Shown here: positions 11,615 to 47,200 of the stretch, piece after piece | Layout of the letters: every line of letters begins with the position of its first letter | Position numbering within the stretch: the stretch's first letter is position 1 | NCBI RefSeq assembly: GCF_000699445.3 | Contig: NC_067202.1 | Span: 6,154,958-6,218,957, forward strand | DNA: 64,000 nucleotides | From: Schistosoma haematobium | Taxonomy: Eukaryota > Platyhelminthes > Trematoda > Strigeidida > Schistosomatidae | Direction of reading: 5' to 3' | Position numbers and translations under genes: made by a program | The notes under the pieces: generated by a model | The model's input: the letters and a program-made list of their open reading frames with translations, nothing else | Told to the model about the DNA's origin: nothing | The model's database searches: none

Positions 11615-11855
11615 TCAGATGGTGGTTGGAGGTGGTCAACAGGAAACCCTGGACCCTGGAGTTTAGTCACGGCTCGGATAGCTCAATGGTAACGTCTCTG
11701 ACTGTGAAGCTGAGTGACACGAGATCGAATCCGCCAGGGAGCACCAGTTCCCTCAAGATTACAGGTACACCTTGCTGATGAGTGCCAAGTAGCACGAAAC
11801 CCGGGTTCAGGGTTTCCTGTTGACTACTTCCAACCACCATGATAGAATATACATT
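11615..11855 (+). mobile_element. third hammerhead-bearing tRNA-like short element
   Basis: Starts GATGGTGGTTGGAGGTGG and ends CTTCCAACCACCATGATAG; these ends pair, and the left arm (CAACAGGAAACCCTG) runs up to the complement of the ribozyme's predicted cut. An A-box-like GATAGCTCAATGG (about 11681) and a B-box-like GATCGAATCC (about 11725) suggest a tRNA origin. The ribozyme is at the right (11769-11813). No sequence identity to the other two ribozyme families outside the core. Confidence 0.75.
11769..11813 (+). ncRNA. hammerhead ribozyme with GUU cleavage triplet
   Basis: Stem I ACCTTG / CAGGGT (one G-U pair), core CTGATGA, stem II GTGC / GCAC with loop CAAGTA, GAA, stem III ACCC / GGGT, triplet GTT. 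Cut predicted after 11807. GUU is a permitted but usually slower triplet. Confidence 0.7.
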
Positions 11856-12384
11856 GAAGAAAAACATCAGACCAATTTTAAAATATCATAACATTTTATT
11901 ATATTGTATTGTAATAAAGGGGAATGAGTGCGTGCATAAGAGATAGAGACATAAAATAAGGAAAAGAAAATCTTTAGAGACAAGGAAGAAATCCAGACTA
12001 CAATCGAAAAAGAGATAATAACAACAACACTGTCCAAAAGTTAGGTTATTATTATTATTATTATCATTAGTAGCATTATTGATAGTATATATTTGTTTCT
12101 AATCAATGAAGACAAATCATGCTACGAATCAAAAGATTTGAGCTGTTACCATTCAAGAAGAAAACAAACAAACAAACAAGTTTTCCCTCTTGATTTAGAT
12201 TATTTATTGTCTATAATGAATGAAAATGTGTTTGAGAGAGAGAGAGAGGGGGGATATCTGAAAAACGATAACATTAATAGTACTGTATGTATATATCGAT
12301 GCATTCACGCTTACTTATTTAATTATAAGCAGAAAGCAAACAAGGGGAAGAAGGGGTTTTATTTCAATAACACTAACTATATTG

Positions 12385-12441
<57 letters not shown>
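12385..12441. repeat. (AAT)n microsatellite
   Basis: Perfect AAT repeat in a wider simple-sequence region. Confidence 0.95.
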
Positions 12442-12967
12442 GTAATGGCATCATATTGCAGATATAAAACCATCTTGTGTATATCGAAATTTCTGCCTAT
12501 TTGTATATATATGTGTGTATGCAAAGTCAAGGATAATCCACACAAACAACACCTTCTATACAAGTATATTAACGATAGTAATAATTATGTTGGTAGTAAT
12601 AATAGTGTTGATAATTATAATAAAGTTAGGGTAAATAATATTTTACACAGCATGTAACTACTACTATTCGACGATCTACCACCTTGTTTCTTAGTAATTC
12701 GTGTAGTTGTGACGTAGAGACATAGAGCAGGAGAGAGAGAGAGAGAGAGGAAGATGAAAAAGTCTGAATAACTATGAATGATTTGAAATGATAAATTAGT
12801 TTTCACCTTCTAGAAAGAAGCTGGTAAGTTAACATATATATTATTTTCGTCGGAAAAAAACATAAAAATCAAACAAACGTTTGTTGTTGAGAAATAGCTT
12901 CAATTTAAATTCACTTAGTATTGTTTACTTGAATCTTCCCATTGATGTTTAGGACTGCAATTGATCA

Positions 12968-13892
12968 AGGTTGCTTACTCTCACCCTTTCTCTTTCTCCT
13001 GGTGATGGACTGGATCATGAAGACGTCAACATTTGAAGGGAAGCACGGGATATAATGGACATCTAGGATGCAGTTGGACGATCTAGACTTCTCAGATGAT
13101 CTGGCCCTTCTATCCCAAACGCAACAACAAATGCAGGAGAAGACGAACAGTGTAGCAGCATCCTCAGCAGCAGTAGGTCTCAATATACACAAAGGGAAAA
13201 GCAAGATTCTCCGATACAACACAGCATGCACCAATCCAGTCACAATTGACAGAGAAGATTTGGAAGATTTAAAAACCTTTACATATTTGGGTAGCATCAT
13301 TGATGAACAGGGTGGATCTGATGCAGATGTGAAAGCGCGGATCGGTAAAGCAAGAGCAGTGTATTTACAACTGAAGAACATCTGGAACTCAAAACAACTG
13401 TCTGTCTGTCAACCAACACCAAGGTCAAGATTTTCAATACAAATGTCAAGATAGTTCTACTGTATGGGGCGGAAACCTGGAGAACTACGAAAGCCATCAT
13501 CCAGAAAATACAGGTGTTTATTAACAGTTGTCTACGCAAAATACTTCGGATTCGTTGGCCGGACACTATTAGCAACAACGTACTGTGGGAGAGAACAAAC
13601 CAGATCCCAGCGGAGGAAGAAATTAGGAAGAAGCGCTGGAAGTGGATAGGACACACATTGAGGAAAGCACCCAACTGCGTCACAAGACAAGTCCTCACAT
13701 GGAATCCTCAAGGCCAAAGCAAAAGAGGAAGACCACAGAACACATTACGCCGGGAAATGGAGATAGACATGAGAGAAATGAACAAGAATTGGATGGAACT
13801 AGAAAAGAAGGCGGAGGACAGAGTGGGTTGGAGAATGCTGGTCGGCGGCCTATGCTCCATTAGGAGTAACAGGCGTAAGTATGTAAGTAAGT
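12968..13892 (+). mobile_element. 5'-truncated RTE copy inserted in an Smα-like element
   Basis: Starts at the equivalent of about 4567 in the complete copy and runs to the GTAAGTATGTAAGTAAG tail. The 14-bp ACTGCAATTGATCA flanks it at 12954-12967 and 13893-13906, and this target sequence belongs to the Smα-like element it interrupts. It reads SDDLALLS where the complete copy has FADDLALLS. It has an internal stop near 13052 and a frameshift at the CTGT repeat near 13400, so it cannot encode a protein. Confidence 0.92.
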
Positions 13893-14055
13893 ACTGCAAT
13901 TGATCAGTCTCTTATTGTTATATGTGCATATTTCCTTAATTCACGAGCATTATAAGCAAAGATGGATTCAGTAACTAAGTGGATGACACGGTGGAGTTTG
14001 AAGCGAACGGTACTGGGTTCAAGTCCAACAGTGAACATCAACTCTAAGATTCAGG

Positions 14056-14105
14056 TATATCCAGCTGATGAGTCCAGAATAAGATGAAACTCCCATCCGG
14101 GAACC
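14056..14105 (+). ncRNA. Smα-type hammerhead, degenerate
   Basis: ATCCAGCTGATGAGTCC is intact but stem II (GTCC against AGAT) and stem III are lost. Confidence 0.5.
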
Positions 14106-14299
14106 CACTGCCAGCCACTATTTTCTTATGTTTATGGTTTAAAGGTCATACTCTCCCATAGAACCTGGAAGTTTTGATTACTAGTCGATGGTGAGGTCAT
14201 TCATGTCTGCTGCTGAGGAATTTCACATCAGGACAAGATGGTCCCATGGTTTTTAATAACTGACTACATGAAGCCATTCCGTGATGTAAACTATACATT

Positions 14300-15110
14300 G
14301 AATAACTCCTACAAATTTATTGAGCTAAAAATTTAACAGTTTTGAGTATGAAAATATTGACTAATGATTGAACAAAATATTCGATTTTGGCAAACTGAAC
14401 TTAGCGAGTGAATGTTTTCGTAATATTTAGTAGCTATGACTAGTAAGTTACGGTTCATAGTTTATTAGGATTCACCTGAAAGTAAATGATGTACCTTCTA
14501 CCAGTTATGCTGAACTTGTGACGATGTTAATGAGCTAACTGAGGAACGACTATATGTGTCTGAGTCAAGTTTGACATTAAATGGTCGGACGCAACGGGTA
14601 AGAACTTATCTGTTTAGATTTATGTTAGTAGGTTTTTTTTCACACATGCGAATCTGCAGTCTTGACAGATCTGATGTACTGACGGGTATCGGACTGAACC
14701 CAGCTATTTCCTCCACGTCTACTCATTTGTGATGCAGACATAGAAGTTACAACCAAGTTGTTCGTTTAACGATTAATTTTCTGTAGGACAAAGGTATTTG
14801 TACATTAATTGGTCCCTTAATAACTACTGATTAGAGATCAATTATCGAGGAAAGGATATCGACTATTTAATAGATTACATTCGCGGAATATGTGACATAA
14901 AAACAAAGGGTATTTCATTCAAATCTCGATTAGACATTATAATGTTTTTACCCGTTTCGCAGCATACAAAATTAGGACTTATGGTTTTTTTGAACGCATC
15001 CAATCAACTTAAAATTTCCACATATTTAGTGAGAGGCTGTGGCCATTGGAGTCCAATTTGTGTCGGGTGGAGACAGTTATCTACCTCAGACAATGAATAA
15101 AGGGTTTAGT
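14300..15110. other. no gene seen
   Basis: Unique-looking sequence with many stops on both strands. Confidence 0.4.
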
Positions 15111-15114
15111 ACGA

Positions 15115-15175
15115 TCATGGATCGACTGAAGTTAGACATTAACACCGTTGGATACCGACTTAGTGGTTGGTAAAG
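15115..15175. mobile_element. HH-IR internal fragment
   Basis: GAAGTTAGACATTAACACCG then GACTTAGTGGTT, part of the tRNA-like body of the family. Confidence 0.45.
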
Positions 15176-15373
15176 TTTATACAGGTATATGAAAATATTA
15201 AACTAATCAAGATAGTTTACGAGTCAATGATCACAATACAATAGACTGTATAATAGGCAAAAAGTATAAATCTTAATAGTGAGATAATAGGTATAATAGT
15301 TGTGATAAGAATAATAAAGGTTTAAATCAATGTTTCATAATAGAAAGTAGGTCGAAGATTTGGGAATAATAGA

Positions 15374-15725
15374 CATTGAAATGCGTTGAGTCGGCTTTCC
15401 GAGAACTGCAACAGAGTCTCCAGAGGAGCCGAAGAGTCCTAGCCAGTCAGAGCATGATGGAGCTTTCTAGAATGTCAACGTGGCGTGCTACTATTGGCCA
15501 GTAGCATAATATGTCTTTTAGCGGATTGGCTAAAATATGATGTTGATTTAACAAATGTTAACATCTATAAATACGTGTTTTCTGTACAAAAACGAACCTT
15601 GGAGTAAAGTATTTTCTCGCATACTTAGAGTCTTCTCTCTTGTGTTCAGGTCGCTGTATAGTTCTAGCTTGGGGGTTTCCAGAATAGCTTAGGAAACGAA
15701 TATAGCGTTCAATTCGCAAGACGTA
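15374..15725 (+). mobile_element. possible LTR with promoter-like sequence
   Basis: A GC-richer block with CTATAAATACG (TATA-like, about 15565), then CTTGGAGTAAAG and TCTTCTCTCTTGTG. This looks like the promoter/leader part of an LTR or another unit. No convincing terminal repeats or target duplication were seen. Confidence 0.3.
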
Positions 15726-16194
15726 TCAAAATGATATCTAATAAAATCACTATAACTATGCCTTAAGTAGCATTCAAATAATTTTAAAAAAGTGAGGGAA
15801 AACAAAGGGTACAGAAAATAATAATAATAAGTGAACCAGTTTGTTAAGCCTAACTCGACCAATGAAGGGATAAAAGTGTCATAAATTCCTTATGAATAAA
15901 GAGCTTGGGTAGTTAGCTAGGATCCCAATAGATTCTGATATATACAAGAACAAAATAAATAGAAACATACATTACTTTGAATGGTTTAGCTCTATCTGTT
16001 ACATAATCACTATTGACCAAATGTGATAGAACGGGGCTGAATATTATTTTTGTTATGCTTTTCACCGATCACGAAGAAAGGTATTCACTAACCTGTTTAG
16101 TTATATGTCCGCTACAGCGTTTTCCATAAGAGCAGCCGAATTCGTTGATACACAACAGATACTAGGTTTGAGTTTTAGTGGAAACAATAACATT

Positions 16195-16290
16195 GGGATG
16201 TACGTACATTCAATTCAAAAATCACAAGTAAGATGAAACGTGCGTCCTGCATCCAACTGACAGTCATTATTCAATTTTACTAAAGTTTGT
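16195..16290 (+). mobile_element. Smα-like fragment
   Basis: AGTAAGATGAAACGTGCGTCC, then CAACTGACAGTCATTATTCAA. Confidence 0.5.
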
Positions 16291-16479
16291 TGAAAATTCA
16301 GAGAAACAGAACATAAGAAGGAAGATTTCGAGAACCATATGAACAGAAATCCATGATTAGGTAAGAAGTAACCAAATCAAGAAATGATATCACGCACAAA
16401 GATGGTGACAGCTGAACTAAGCTATATAGATGGGTATAGACTACTTGGTTAAGGTCTACGTGAATATCATCAACAATGA

Positions 16480-16795
16480 TGATGTAGGTTCATAAGCCGT
16501 TTGTCCCCTCAGAATCCTGGAGCCCATGTTCACCATTGGTTTGGAATCAGAGTTTCGCAACTCCCCCTAGGTGAGTCTTCCATATCCACCAACCCGATTA
16601 AAGCGTCGAACATACGCTTTTCATCCTCTTGATTTCATAAACAACAATCCCACCACGAGAAGGCAGTGAGTTGGACTACTCTGATAGTGGCTGTATACGC
16701 GAGGCCATTTCTGAGTTTTTCGAGAGGGAGAACTAACTCCTCCCTCCCTCGGCCATATCGGGGCTTTAGCGAATTCACCAAGCAACAGATCCGTT
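16480..16795 (-). mobile_element. R540 copy lacking its tail, minus orientation
   Basis: Contains CTGGAGCCCATGTTCACC, CGAACATACGCTTTTCATCC and GAGAGGGAGAACTAACTCC, in the same order as other copies. Confidence 0.75.
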
Positions 16796-17134
16796 TATTT
16801 AACTTCGAGCCACTTTCCTTCAAGTATATGAGGGTTAGTAAATGATAATATTGAATTTTTTTAAACGGTAGATTGAAGTTCCCTAATTTTTAAAATAGAA
16901 GAAACCAATTGTATAAATATTCATTTATATAGCTTGTAAGACAGTGTTCATTTAATTTCTAACGATCATTTCTTACTTTAAATCATATTCTCAACTGTAA
17001 GTCATGTTTCGTATCTAAATTTCATACACTGACCTAAAATACTAATTGTGGATCAAACTCTTAACCACAAATCGAAAATCAAGCATCCTATTCTTGATCT
17101 TCATTTGGGAATTTTATTCAGTAAATTACTCAAT

Positions 17135-17335
17135 AATTGAATTCACGAATCGATCTAAGATAGATCAACATCGAAAACCTGGAAGTACTGGATGGCCGTT
17201 TCGTCCTAGTATGGAAATCCTGACCAATGAGCATCCATGATCCCTCACTCGGGACTCGAACCCAGGACCTGCGCTCATCCATTGCTTTCAGGTTTTCAAT
17301 GGTGGTCTAGCTTAGATCGATTCGTGAATTTAACT
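17135..17335. mobile_element. HH-IR element, about 200 bp
   Basis: Inverted ends (TTGAATTCACGAATCGATC / GATCGATTCGTGAATTTAAC). The inner CGAACCCAGGACC is the reversed B-box area. The ribozyme core is damaged on both strands. Confidence 0.7.
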
Positions 17336-17811
17336 ATTAAGAAAAATTACTACAATCTCCACAAATCCCCTTTCTGACAGTAAATGATTCATCCATATCT
17401 CCTACATTCCGATAGGCTAAAAATAGATTTTCATTTTACCAAGGTCACTTCATCGGTAACTGGATACTGTTAACGGCAAAGTATACTTTTAAGTATAGTT
17501 GTCAAATATGAACTGATAAAGAAAGATCAATTGAATATAACTATTTATTGTGAAGAATGAATACACTGACTGATATAAATATTGTGACACCGACTATATG
17601 TGAAAACTTGATTCGAGATGCATATTTTTTTACCAGATTTTTGTTGCAAGAAGTGTTTATTTTCATAGTGACAAGTAATTCATAGTTACACTATTCTTGT
17701 ATATATGAATTAAGAACTTTACTTCACCAAATACATGATTTACGCGAACTGATTTCCTTTGACTAATGAATATGTTTTCTAAAATCTATTCAGTTTAGGA
17801 TTCTGAAATTG

Positions 17812-18192
17812 AGAGGACGAAAAGCAAATTTCCGACGCTTTAACCAGGTTGGCGGACACGGAGGGTTCAACTAGGGGACTTGGAAAACTCTCATTCCAAA
17901 CCAATGGTGCACATGGGCTACGGTATCCTGGGGGGACAAGTGGCATATGAACCTATTGTTGGTCACCGGCTACCATGAGACTGCATCTCCTAACGTTGTT
18001 CCACTGACTTGTGTAAGTCGAAGGCTCAGGGAATGGCCGCTTATGAAAATCACCTGTTTCGGTTTGGGTACCCGGGCATAATCATAGCGCTCACACAAAC
18101 CAATGATAACTACTACTGGCTTCATTGTTATTGTATGGCATATATGTATTTGGTGCCCCCTTGTACCAATGTTCAAATAAATAAATAAATAG
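17812..18192 (+). mobile_element. R540 copy, 5'-truncated
   Basis: Starts at GAAATTGAGAGGACGAAAAG and ends in an AAATAAATAAATAAATA tail. Confidence 0.8.
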
Positions 18193-18199
18193 GATTCTG

Positions 18200-19515
18200 A
18201 AGACTTGATCATGCATGAATAAATTCAATTGATCCCGTAATGAAAAGAAAAGATTAAGAAGTTATAAACTACTCCTATGTTGTTTACAATTAAACAGGAA
18301 TATGTCAAAACTCTAGATCGAGAGAACGTTGAAAATGCTAAGGAATTTGTAAAAGCGTAGGATTCTCATTTATCGGTAATGAATAGGTAGACCAATTCAT
18401 TTTAACAACTTTGACGAAAGAGGGCAATCAGTCACATGGTTAGAGGTCAGCTGAACACGATAATCAATAGGAATGAGGATAGCGGTACCTAAAAGCACAA
18501 CTATTTATAAAGAAGGCCATTAGGAGAAACTACGTTAATGTGTGTGGAATAACTAATCAACTAGGCGTTTGATGGTGTTGTTCAGAATGATATACCATTC
18601 AATCACCAAGCTTAAAAACTTAACAACGCAAAAAACGAATAATTGCAGAAGAATGTTGCAATTACACTGACTATATATATATATATAATAAGCCTAGTAA
18701 TGCATTACTCATATAAGCATGAATTTTCAAACTGAAAACAAAGTACTCAGGAATTGTTTTCACTCAAATCATACTACTCGTAAGTAACACAGGACATTAA
18801 ACAATTAAAAAAAATACATATAGGCATTTTGGATACGTGATGTGCGTGTGAATGTGAGTTTATTTGTGTGCAATCACTGGAACAATCTAGGTGTGCAGGG
18901 TATACACATGACCATAAAGTCATGCGTGTAAACACACGCACACTATGGAACATTACGAAAGAATAGTAATCGTAATTGCTAACAAAGTTGCATGCTGAAA
19001 TGAGAAAAGGAATTAAACTAAGCCGAGAAACTTATGTTTTCAGTTCTATAAGACAATTGATGATTAAGGATAAAACGGAAGCAGAAATCGAGAGAAATTG
19101 TAAAAGCATTAGAGATAATTTGAGAAGTTTTGATTTTAGAAAAAAATGCTCGGCATAAATACACGACTATCATCTTTATGTGTGTGTGTGTGTGTGTGTG
19201 CAGTTAAAATTTACATACTATTTACAAATGAGACAAGTTTTGTGTGAAGATGTAAGGGGGAAAAACAGAAACATAATTCTATACCGACAACGGTAACTGA
19301 AATTTTGCAAAGAGAACCTAAGAGAGAGAGTGAGTGAGGAAAAGAGGAATACAATGAAGAAGAGCATGAAAATGAAATAAACGAGATGGTGATAAAGAGA
19401 AACAACCTCTAGCACACAAAAATTATTGGACACACCAGTGAGCAAACGCAGTGAATAAAAAAACTCACCAAACAAACAGACATAAAGCTAGCTATTGGGA
19501 CATTAAACATTGTCA
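18200..19515. other. no gene seen; LKB1 downstream flank
   Basis: AT-rich, with a (TG)n tract at 19182-19200. No exon recognised. Confidence 0.4.
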
Positions 19516-19521
19516 TCATTT

Positions 19522-19527
19522 TTTATT
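19522..19527 (-). promoter_or_regulatory. possible polyadenylation signal AATAAA for the LKB1 gene
   Basis: AATAAA on the minus strand, about 425 bases past the stop codon. The DNA is AT-rich, so such hexamers are common by chance. Confidence 0.25.
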
Positions 19528-19952
19528 CCGTATAATAAAACATAATAATAGAGAGCCAGTTGGTGAATAAATTGTACAAAATAGATTTTACAAAAAATGA
19601 TCAAATAAATAGCATTATTGAGTTGCATATGTACTATAAAATAAAAAAAAACGTGTAATCAAGTCATCATCATCATCATGATTGGTATTGGAGATAGGGG
19701 AGAAGAATCAAAGAAAACTCATGTGAACAGGAAATCGATAAACCGACGACATCAACAACACTAATAACAAATAGGATATATATACTGTGTGTGTGTGTGT
19801 GTGAAAAACGAGATCTTGTATCGCTTCTACCCAACTCTGTATATGAAGAAATTGATATACATGTAAAAAAAATACATACATACATTCCATGCATGAATAC
19901 ATACACAGACAGACGATGATAACAACAACAATGTCAACGGGAATAATAATTA

Positions 19953-44214
<24,262 letters not shown>

Positions 44215-44229
44215 CTGAATAAACAAAAT

Positions 44230-45210
44230 AAAATATTATAACTTTTTTAGAAAAACCAAATAAAAATTATAAATATCTTATGTAGTATTCACGAATAAAC
44301 AAGTATCGAAACATATAACGTGGAATCTGGTGGGCAGCAGTCAAATTCAAAACAGTGATCTAGTTCAATTATTGACTGTTTAAAATTCTACTGATTGAGT
44401 TCCAAAGTATTTCAGGTTTTAGTACACTTTTTATTGTCATTATTGTTGTGATAATTAAATTAATCCATAGTGTCGTTGAATAAGAGGAAGAGAATTCAGT
44501 GAAAAAAATCTTCCTTTCGACGAAACCATCCACTTAAGCTGTACATTTGTATATATAGTTATATGGAAAATATATGTCTATAGGAGGATAGAAAAGATTG
44601 CATCACAAAAATCGATTCGAGAATAAATAACAAATGAGGTTACGTACTAATCAAGGGGTAAGGATTCTAACTAAGACTCTGGAAATTCCCTCTCGAAGGT
44701 AGTCACTAGTAAGCACATAATTTCAATGAAACTCAATAATATTCACAACTTTTTACTGATAACATTTGGAAGCTGGTAATTTTGATAGGAGATACAAGTT
44801 AACTGATCTATCTAATTTAGCCAATCAATCAATAAATTAAAATGCAAATCAGTGTGATGAAATGGAAGAAAAATCTCGTTTAGGAGAGAAATTAATCTAC
44901 AGGATTTCAGTATAAAGACTAGATGATACGATACATGAAACCTACTTATCAGTCAGAAGTCAGATAAGAATGCATAAAAATTCACTTTACACAATGAGGT
45001 TATAAACTTATTTTGTACGATGGATGTTATTATCATTACGACTACTAATCATTTCTATACTTCATTTTTCGTAAATTAAAGATTACATTAGTTGCTTACA
45101 AATTATTGATACTATTACACTTTACTAACTGACTACACAGAGTTTAATCAACTGTTAAATATCGAATACTTATCATTTACCATTACTGAGAAACACCTTT
45201 GTATCACTTG
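44230..45210. other. region 5' of the first recognised LKB1 exon, no exon seen
   Basis: A glycine-loop exon ending in phase 0 was looked for on the minus strand and not found. Confidence 0.4.
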
Positions 45211-45214
45211 GTAT

Positions 45215-45510
45215 TGTTTGACTTGTATCTTCCCATTGAGGTTTAAGACTGCAATTGATCAGTCTGTTATTGGCATATGTGCATACTGTTCGTATGCCTC
45301 GATATTGCCTTAATTCACAAGCTTTTTGTAAGCAATGATGGATAGTGGCTAGCAGTGGAATCCAGGACGCGGGTTTCGTCCTGGGTTCGAGTTCCAGAGT
45401 GAACATCAACTCTGAGATGTAGGTACATCCAGCTGATGAGTCCCAAATAGGACGAAACGCGCATTCTGGACTCCACTGCTAGCCACTATCCATCATTGCA
45501 TACAAAAAAC
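45215..45510 (+). mobile_element. Smα-like element with inverted arms
   Basis: The left arm GCAATGATGGATAGTGGC ... CAGTGGAATCCAGGACGCG is the reverse complement of the right arm CCACTGCTAGCCACTATCC / ATCATTGC. Inside: GGTTCGAGTTCC (B-box-like, about 45383) and the ribozyme at 45427. The left arm also carries GTTTCGTCC, the complement of the GGACGAAAC core strand. Confidence 0.78.
45427..45470 (+). ncRNA. Smα-type hammerhead, nearly intact
   Basis: ATCCAG, CTGATGA, GTCC / GGAC with loop CAAATA, GAA, then stem III ACGC / GCAT with one mismatch (C-A), triplet ATT. Stem I pairs CCAG with CTGG. Activity likely reduced. Confidence 0.65.
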
Positions 45511-45954
45511 CTTGTATCAGTTCAATTTAGTATAATTAATATCTTTATCTATAGTGGTAAACCAGAACTATAAGAGTGAACTAATGATGATGATAATGAT
45601 GAATGTATAAATCTCTCTAAGGTCACGGAATATATTTTGAATCAACAATATGTCTACTCGATTAATAAAATAGATTATTTGACTAAGTTATTGTTACTTC
45701 TTGATTGTATTATGAATAATTAAATTCAAGAAAATATCTTAACCTACTTTAATGATGAAAAACAACATCATTAGATATTTGAATTAAGAATTGGGATTGA
45801 GATTTAGGTATTCAGTTTGGAATTATATTGTTATAGGAGTGATTAGAATTAAGAGTTAAGGCGTAGAGTTTATTATTTAGGATTAAGAAATTTTGGAACA
45901 TATATTGACTAACTGTAAAACCCTTAAATTCTAGCTTTAAACCATAATATTTAA

Positions 45955-46275
45955 CTGGTTGAAATCATGAGTCAATTGAAGCTAGACCACCATGGAAAAC
46001 CTGGAAGCACTGGGCGGTCGTCGAACCCAGGACCTATCGGTCTCGCGCCAGGCGCTCAACCAACTAGACCACTGGGCCGGCATCCAACGGTGTTAATGTT
46101 CGAATCTCGCGGGGGGGGGGCTTAATCGTGGATGCGCACTGCTGAGGAGTCCCATACTAGGACGAAACGGCCGTCCAGTGCTTCCAGGTTTTCCATGGTG
46201 GTCTAGTTTCAATTGACTCAGGATTTTAACCAGTGAAATTTCTAGAAATCTCCACAAAACCCATTCTGATCATAA
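45955..46275 (+). mobile_element. HH-IR element with an intact hammerhead
   Basis: Arms: GAAGCTAGACCACCATGG at the left and CCATGGTGGTCTAGTTTC at the right, extended by GAAATC outer sequence and CCACAAAACCCATTCTGA. Reversed tRNA-like body (CGAACCCAGGACC, AACTAGACCACTGGGCC) and a forward B-box-like GTTCGAATC both occur. The left ribozyme copy is deleted; the right one is complete (see 46136). Confidence 0.8.
46136..46181 (+). ncRNA. hammerhead ribozyme, complete, HH-IR type
   Basis: Stem I GCACTG / CAGTGC; core CTGAGGA; stem II GTCC / GGAC with loop CATACTA; GAA; short stem III ACGG / CCGT; cleavage triplet GTC, with the cut predicted after 46175. All conserved core positions (CUGANGA, GAA, A-U closing stem III) are present. 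Confidence 0.8.
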
Positions 46276-46894
46276 TATTGAACTTGAATTCTAGTTTTGG
46301 AATTATAAATCGCTGATTTACATGAACTTGCTGTTTTCTTATTCAGATAAATGTGTGTTAAGAGTTTGTCAAAATTATTTAGAAATTTGTTCAAACTCCC
46401 TTTTATAGTTTAGCTTGAATTAAAAAATACAATAAACTACAAGGTGGTACGTTATTCTAGAAGTTGAACAAGACAATCGGGAAAAAGCCACCAACATAAA
46501 TTCTAGTAATATATAGTATACGACAAGCAATGGAATTTCGTATGTATGTTCCATTCTACTTGAAACTCGTCAAATGAATATACCTGTCACATCCTAATAT
46601 TGATGTTGTGCACATTAAGATTCAGACCTAGTACCCAATGCTTTAAACGGCTAACGTGTGGTTCATTTAGACTACTGAGTACCGGCAGCCAATAACTTGT
46701 TCAACACAGTGTTATTAAATGTTATTATCAGAACATAATATAATAATGGAAGTATTTACAGGTGTACAATACAATGAATTACAGAATTTCAGCCATATTA
46801 GAGTCCTTTTTTCAACAGAAATGAGAGGGATTTCCTGGAGAGAAAAAATCTCACAATGAATTAATTTTTTCGTGAGATATTTATTTTCAGAACG

Positions 46895-47200
46895 GGTTTT
46901 GTGGAGATTTTAGTAATTTCAATAATTGAAATCATGAGTCAATTGAAGCTAGACCACCATGGAAAACCTGGAAGCACTGGACGCCCGTTTCATCCTAATA
47001 TGGGACTCCTCGTGGACTGGTTGAAGTCAGACATTAACACCACTGGATGCCGACTCAGACGTTTAATGGTTAAGCGCTCGCGCGCGAGACTGATGGATTC
47101 TAGGTTCGAATCTTAGGGGAGGCGGGATCGTGGACGCGCACTGCTGAGGAGTCCCACACTAGGACGAAACGGCCGTCCAGTGCTTCCAGGTTTTCTATGG
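46895..47200 (+). mobile_element. HH-IR element with an intact hammerhead, truncated right end
   Basis: Left arm GAAGCTAGACCACCATGG with a left core disrupted at CTCCTCGTGG. tRNA-like body with CGCTCGCGCGCGAGACTGATG and B box AGGTTCGAATC (47102-47112). The right arm stops at TTCTATGG. Confidence 0.78.
47138..47183 (+). ncRNA. hammerhead ribozyme, complete, HH-IR type
   Basis: Same architecture as 46136-46181: stem I GCACTG / CAGTGC, CTGAGGA, stem II GTCC / GGAC with loop CACACTA, GAA, stem III ACGG / CCGT, triplet GTC. Cut predicted after 47177. Confidence 0.8.

Larger units (their letters stand above)
12905..14130 (+). mobile_element. Smα-like element split by a truncated RTE
   Basis: 12905-12967 (CACTTAGTATTGTTTACTTG, GATGTTTAGGACTGCAATTG) continues at 13893-14130 (GATCAGTCTCTTATTG, GAACGGTACTGGGTTCAAGTC, then the ribozyme region). 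The RTE insert between them is listed separately. Confidence 0.8.

Noticed and set aside
11533..11867. Open frames on both strands across the 11.6-11.85 kb element
   Set aside because: They are shadows of the tRNA-like hammerhead element.
12382..12657. Poly-isoleucine or poly-asparagine frames
   Set aside because: Produced by the AAT microsatellite.
45173..45409. Minus-strand frame containing TKVFLS near the LKB1 5' side
   Set aside because: It lies on the Smα-like repeat (antisense) and the apparent KV is chance.
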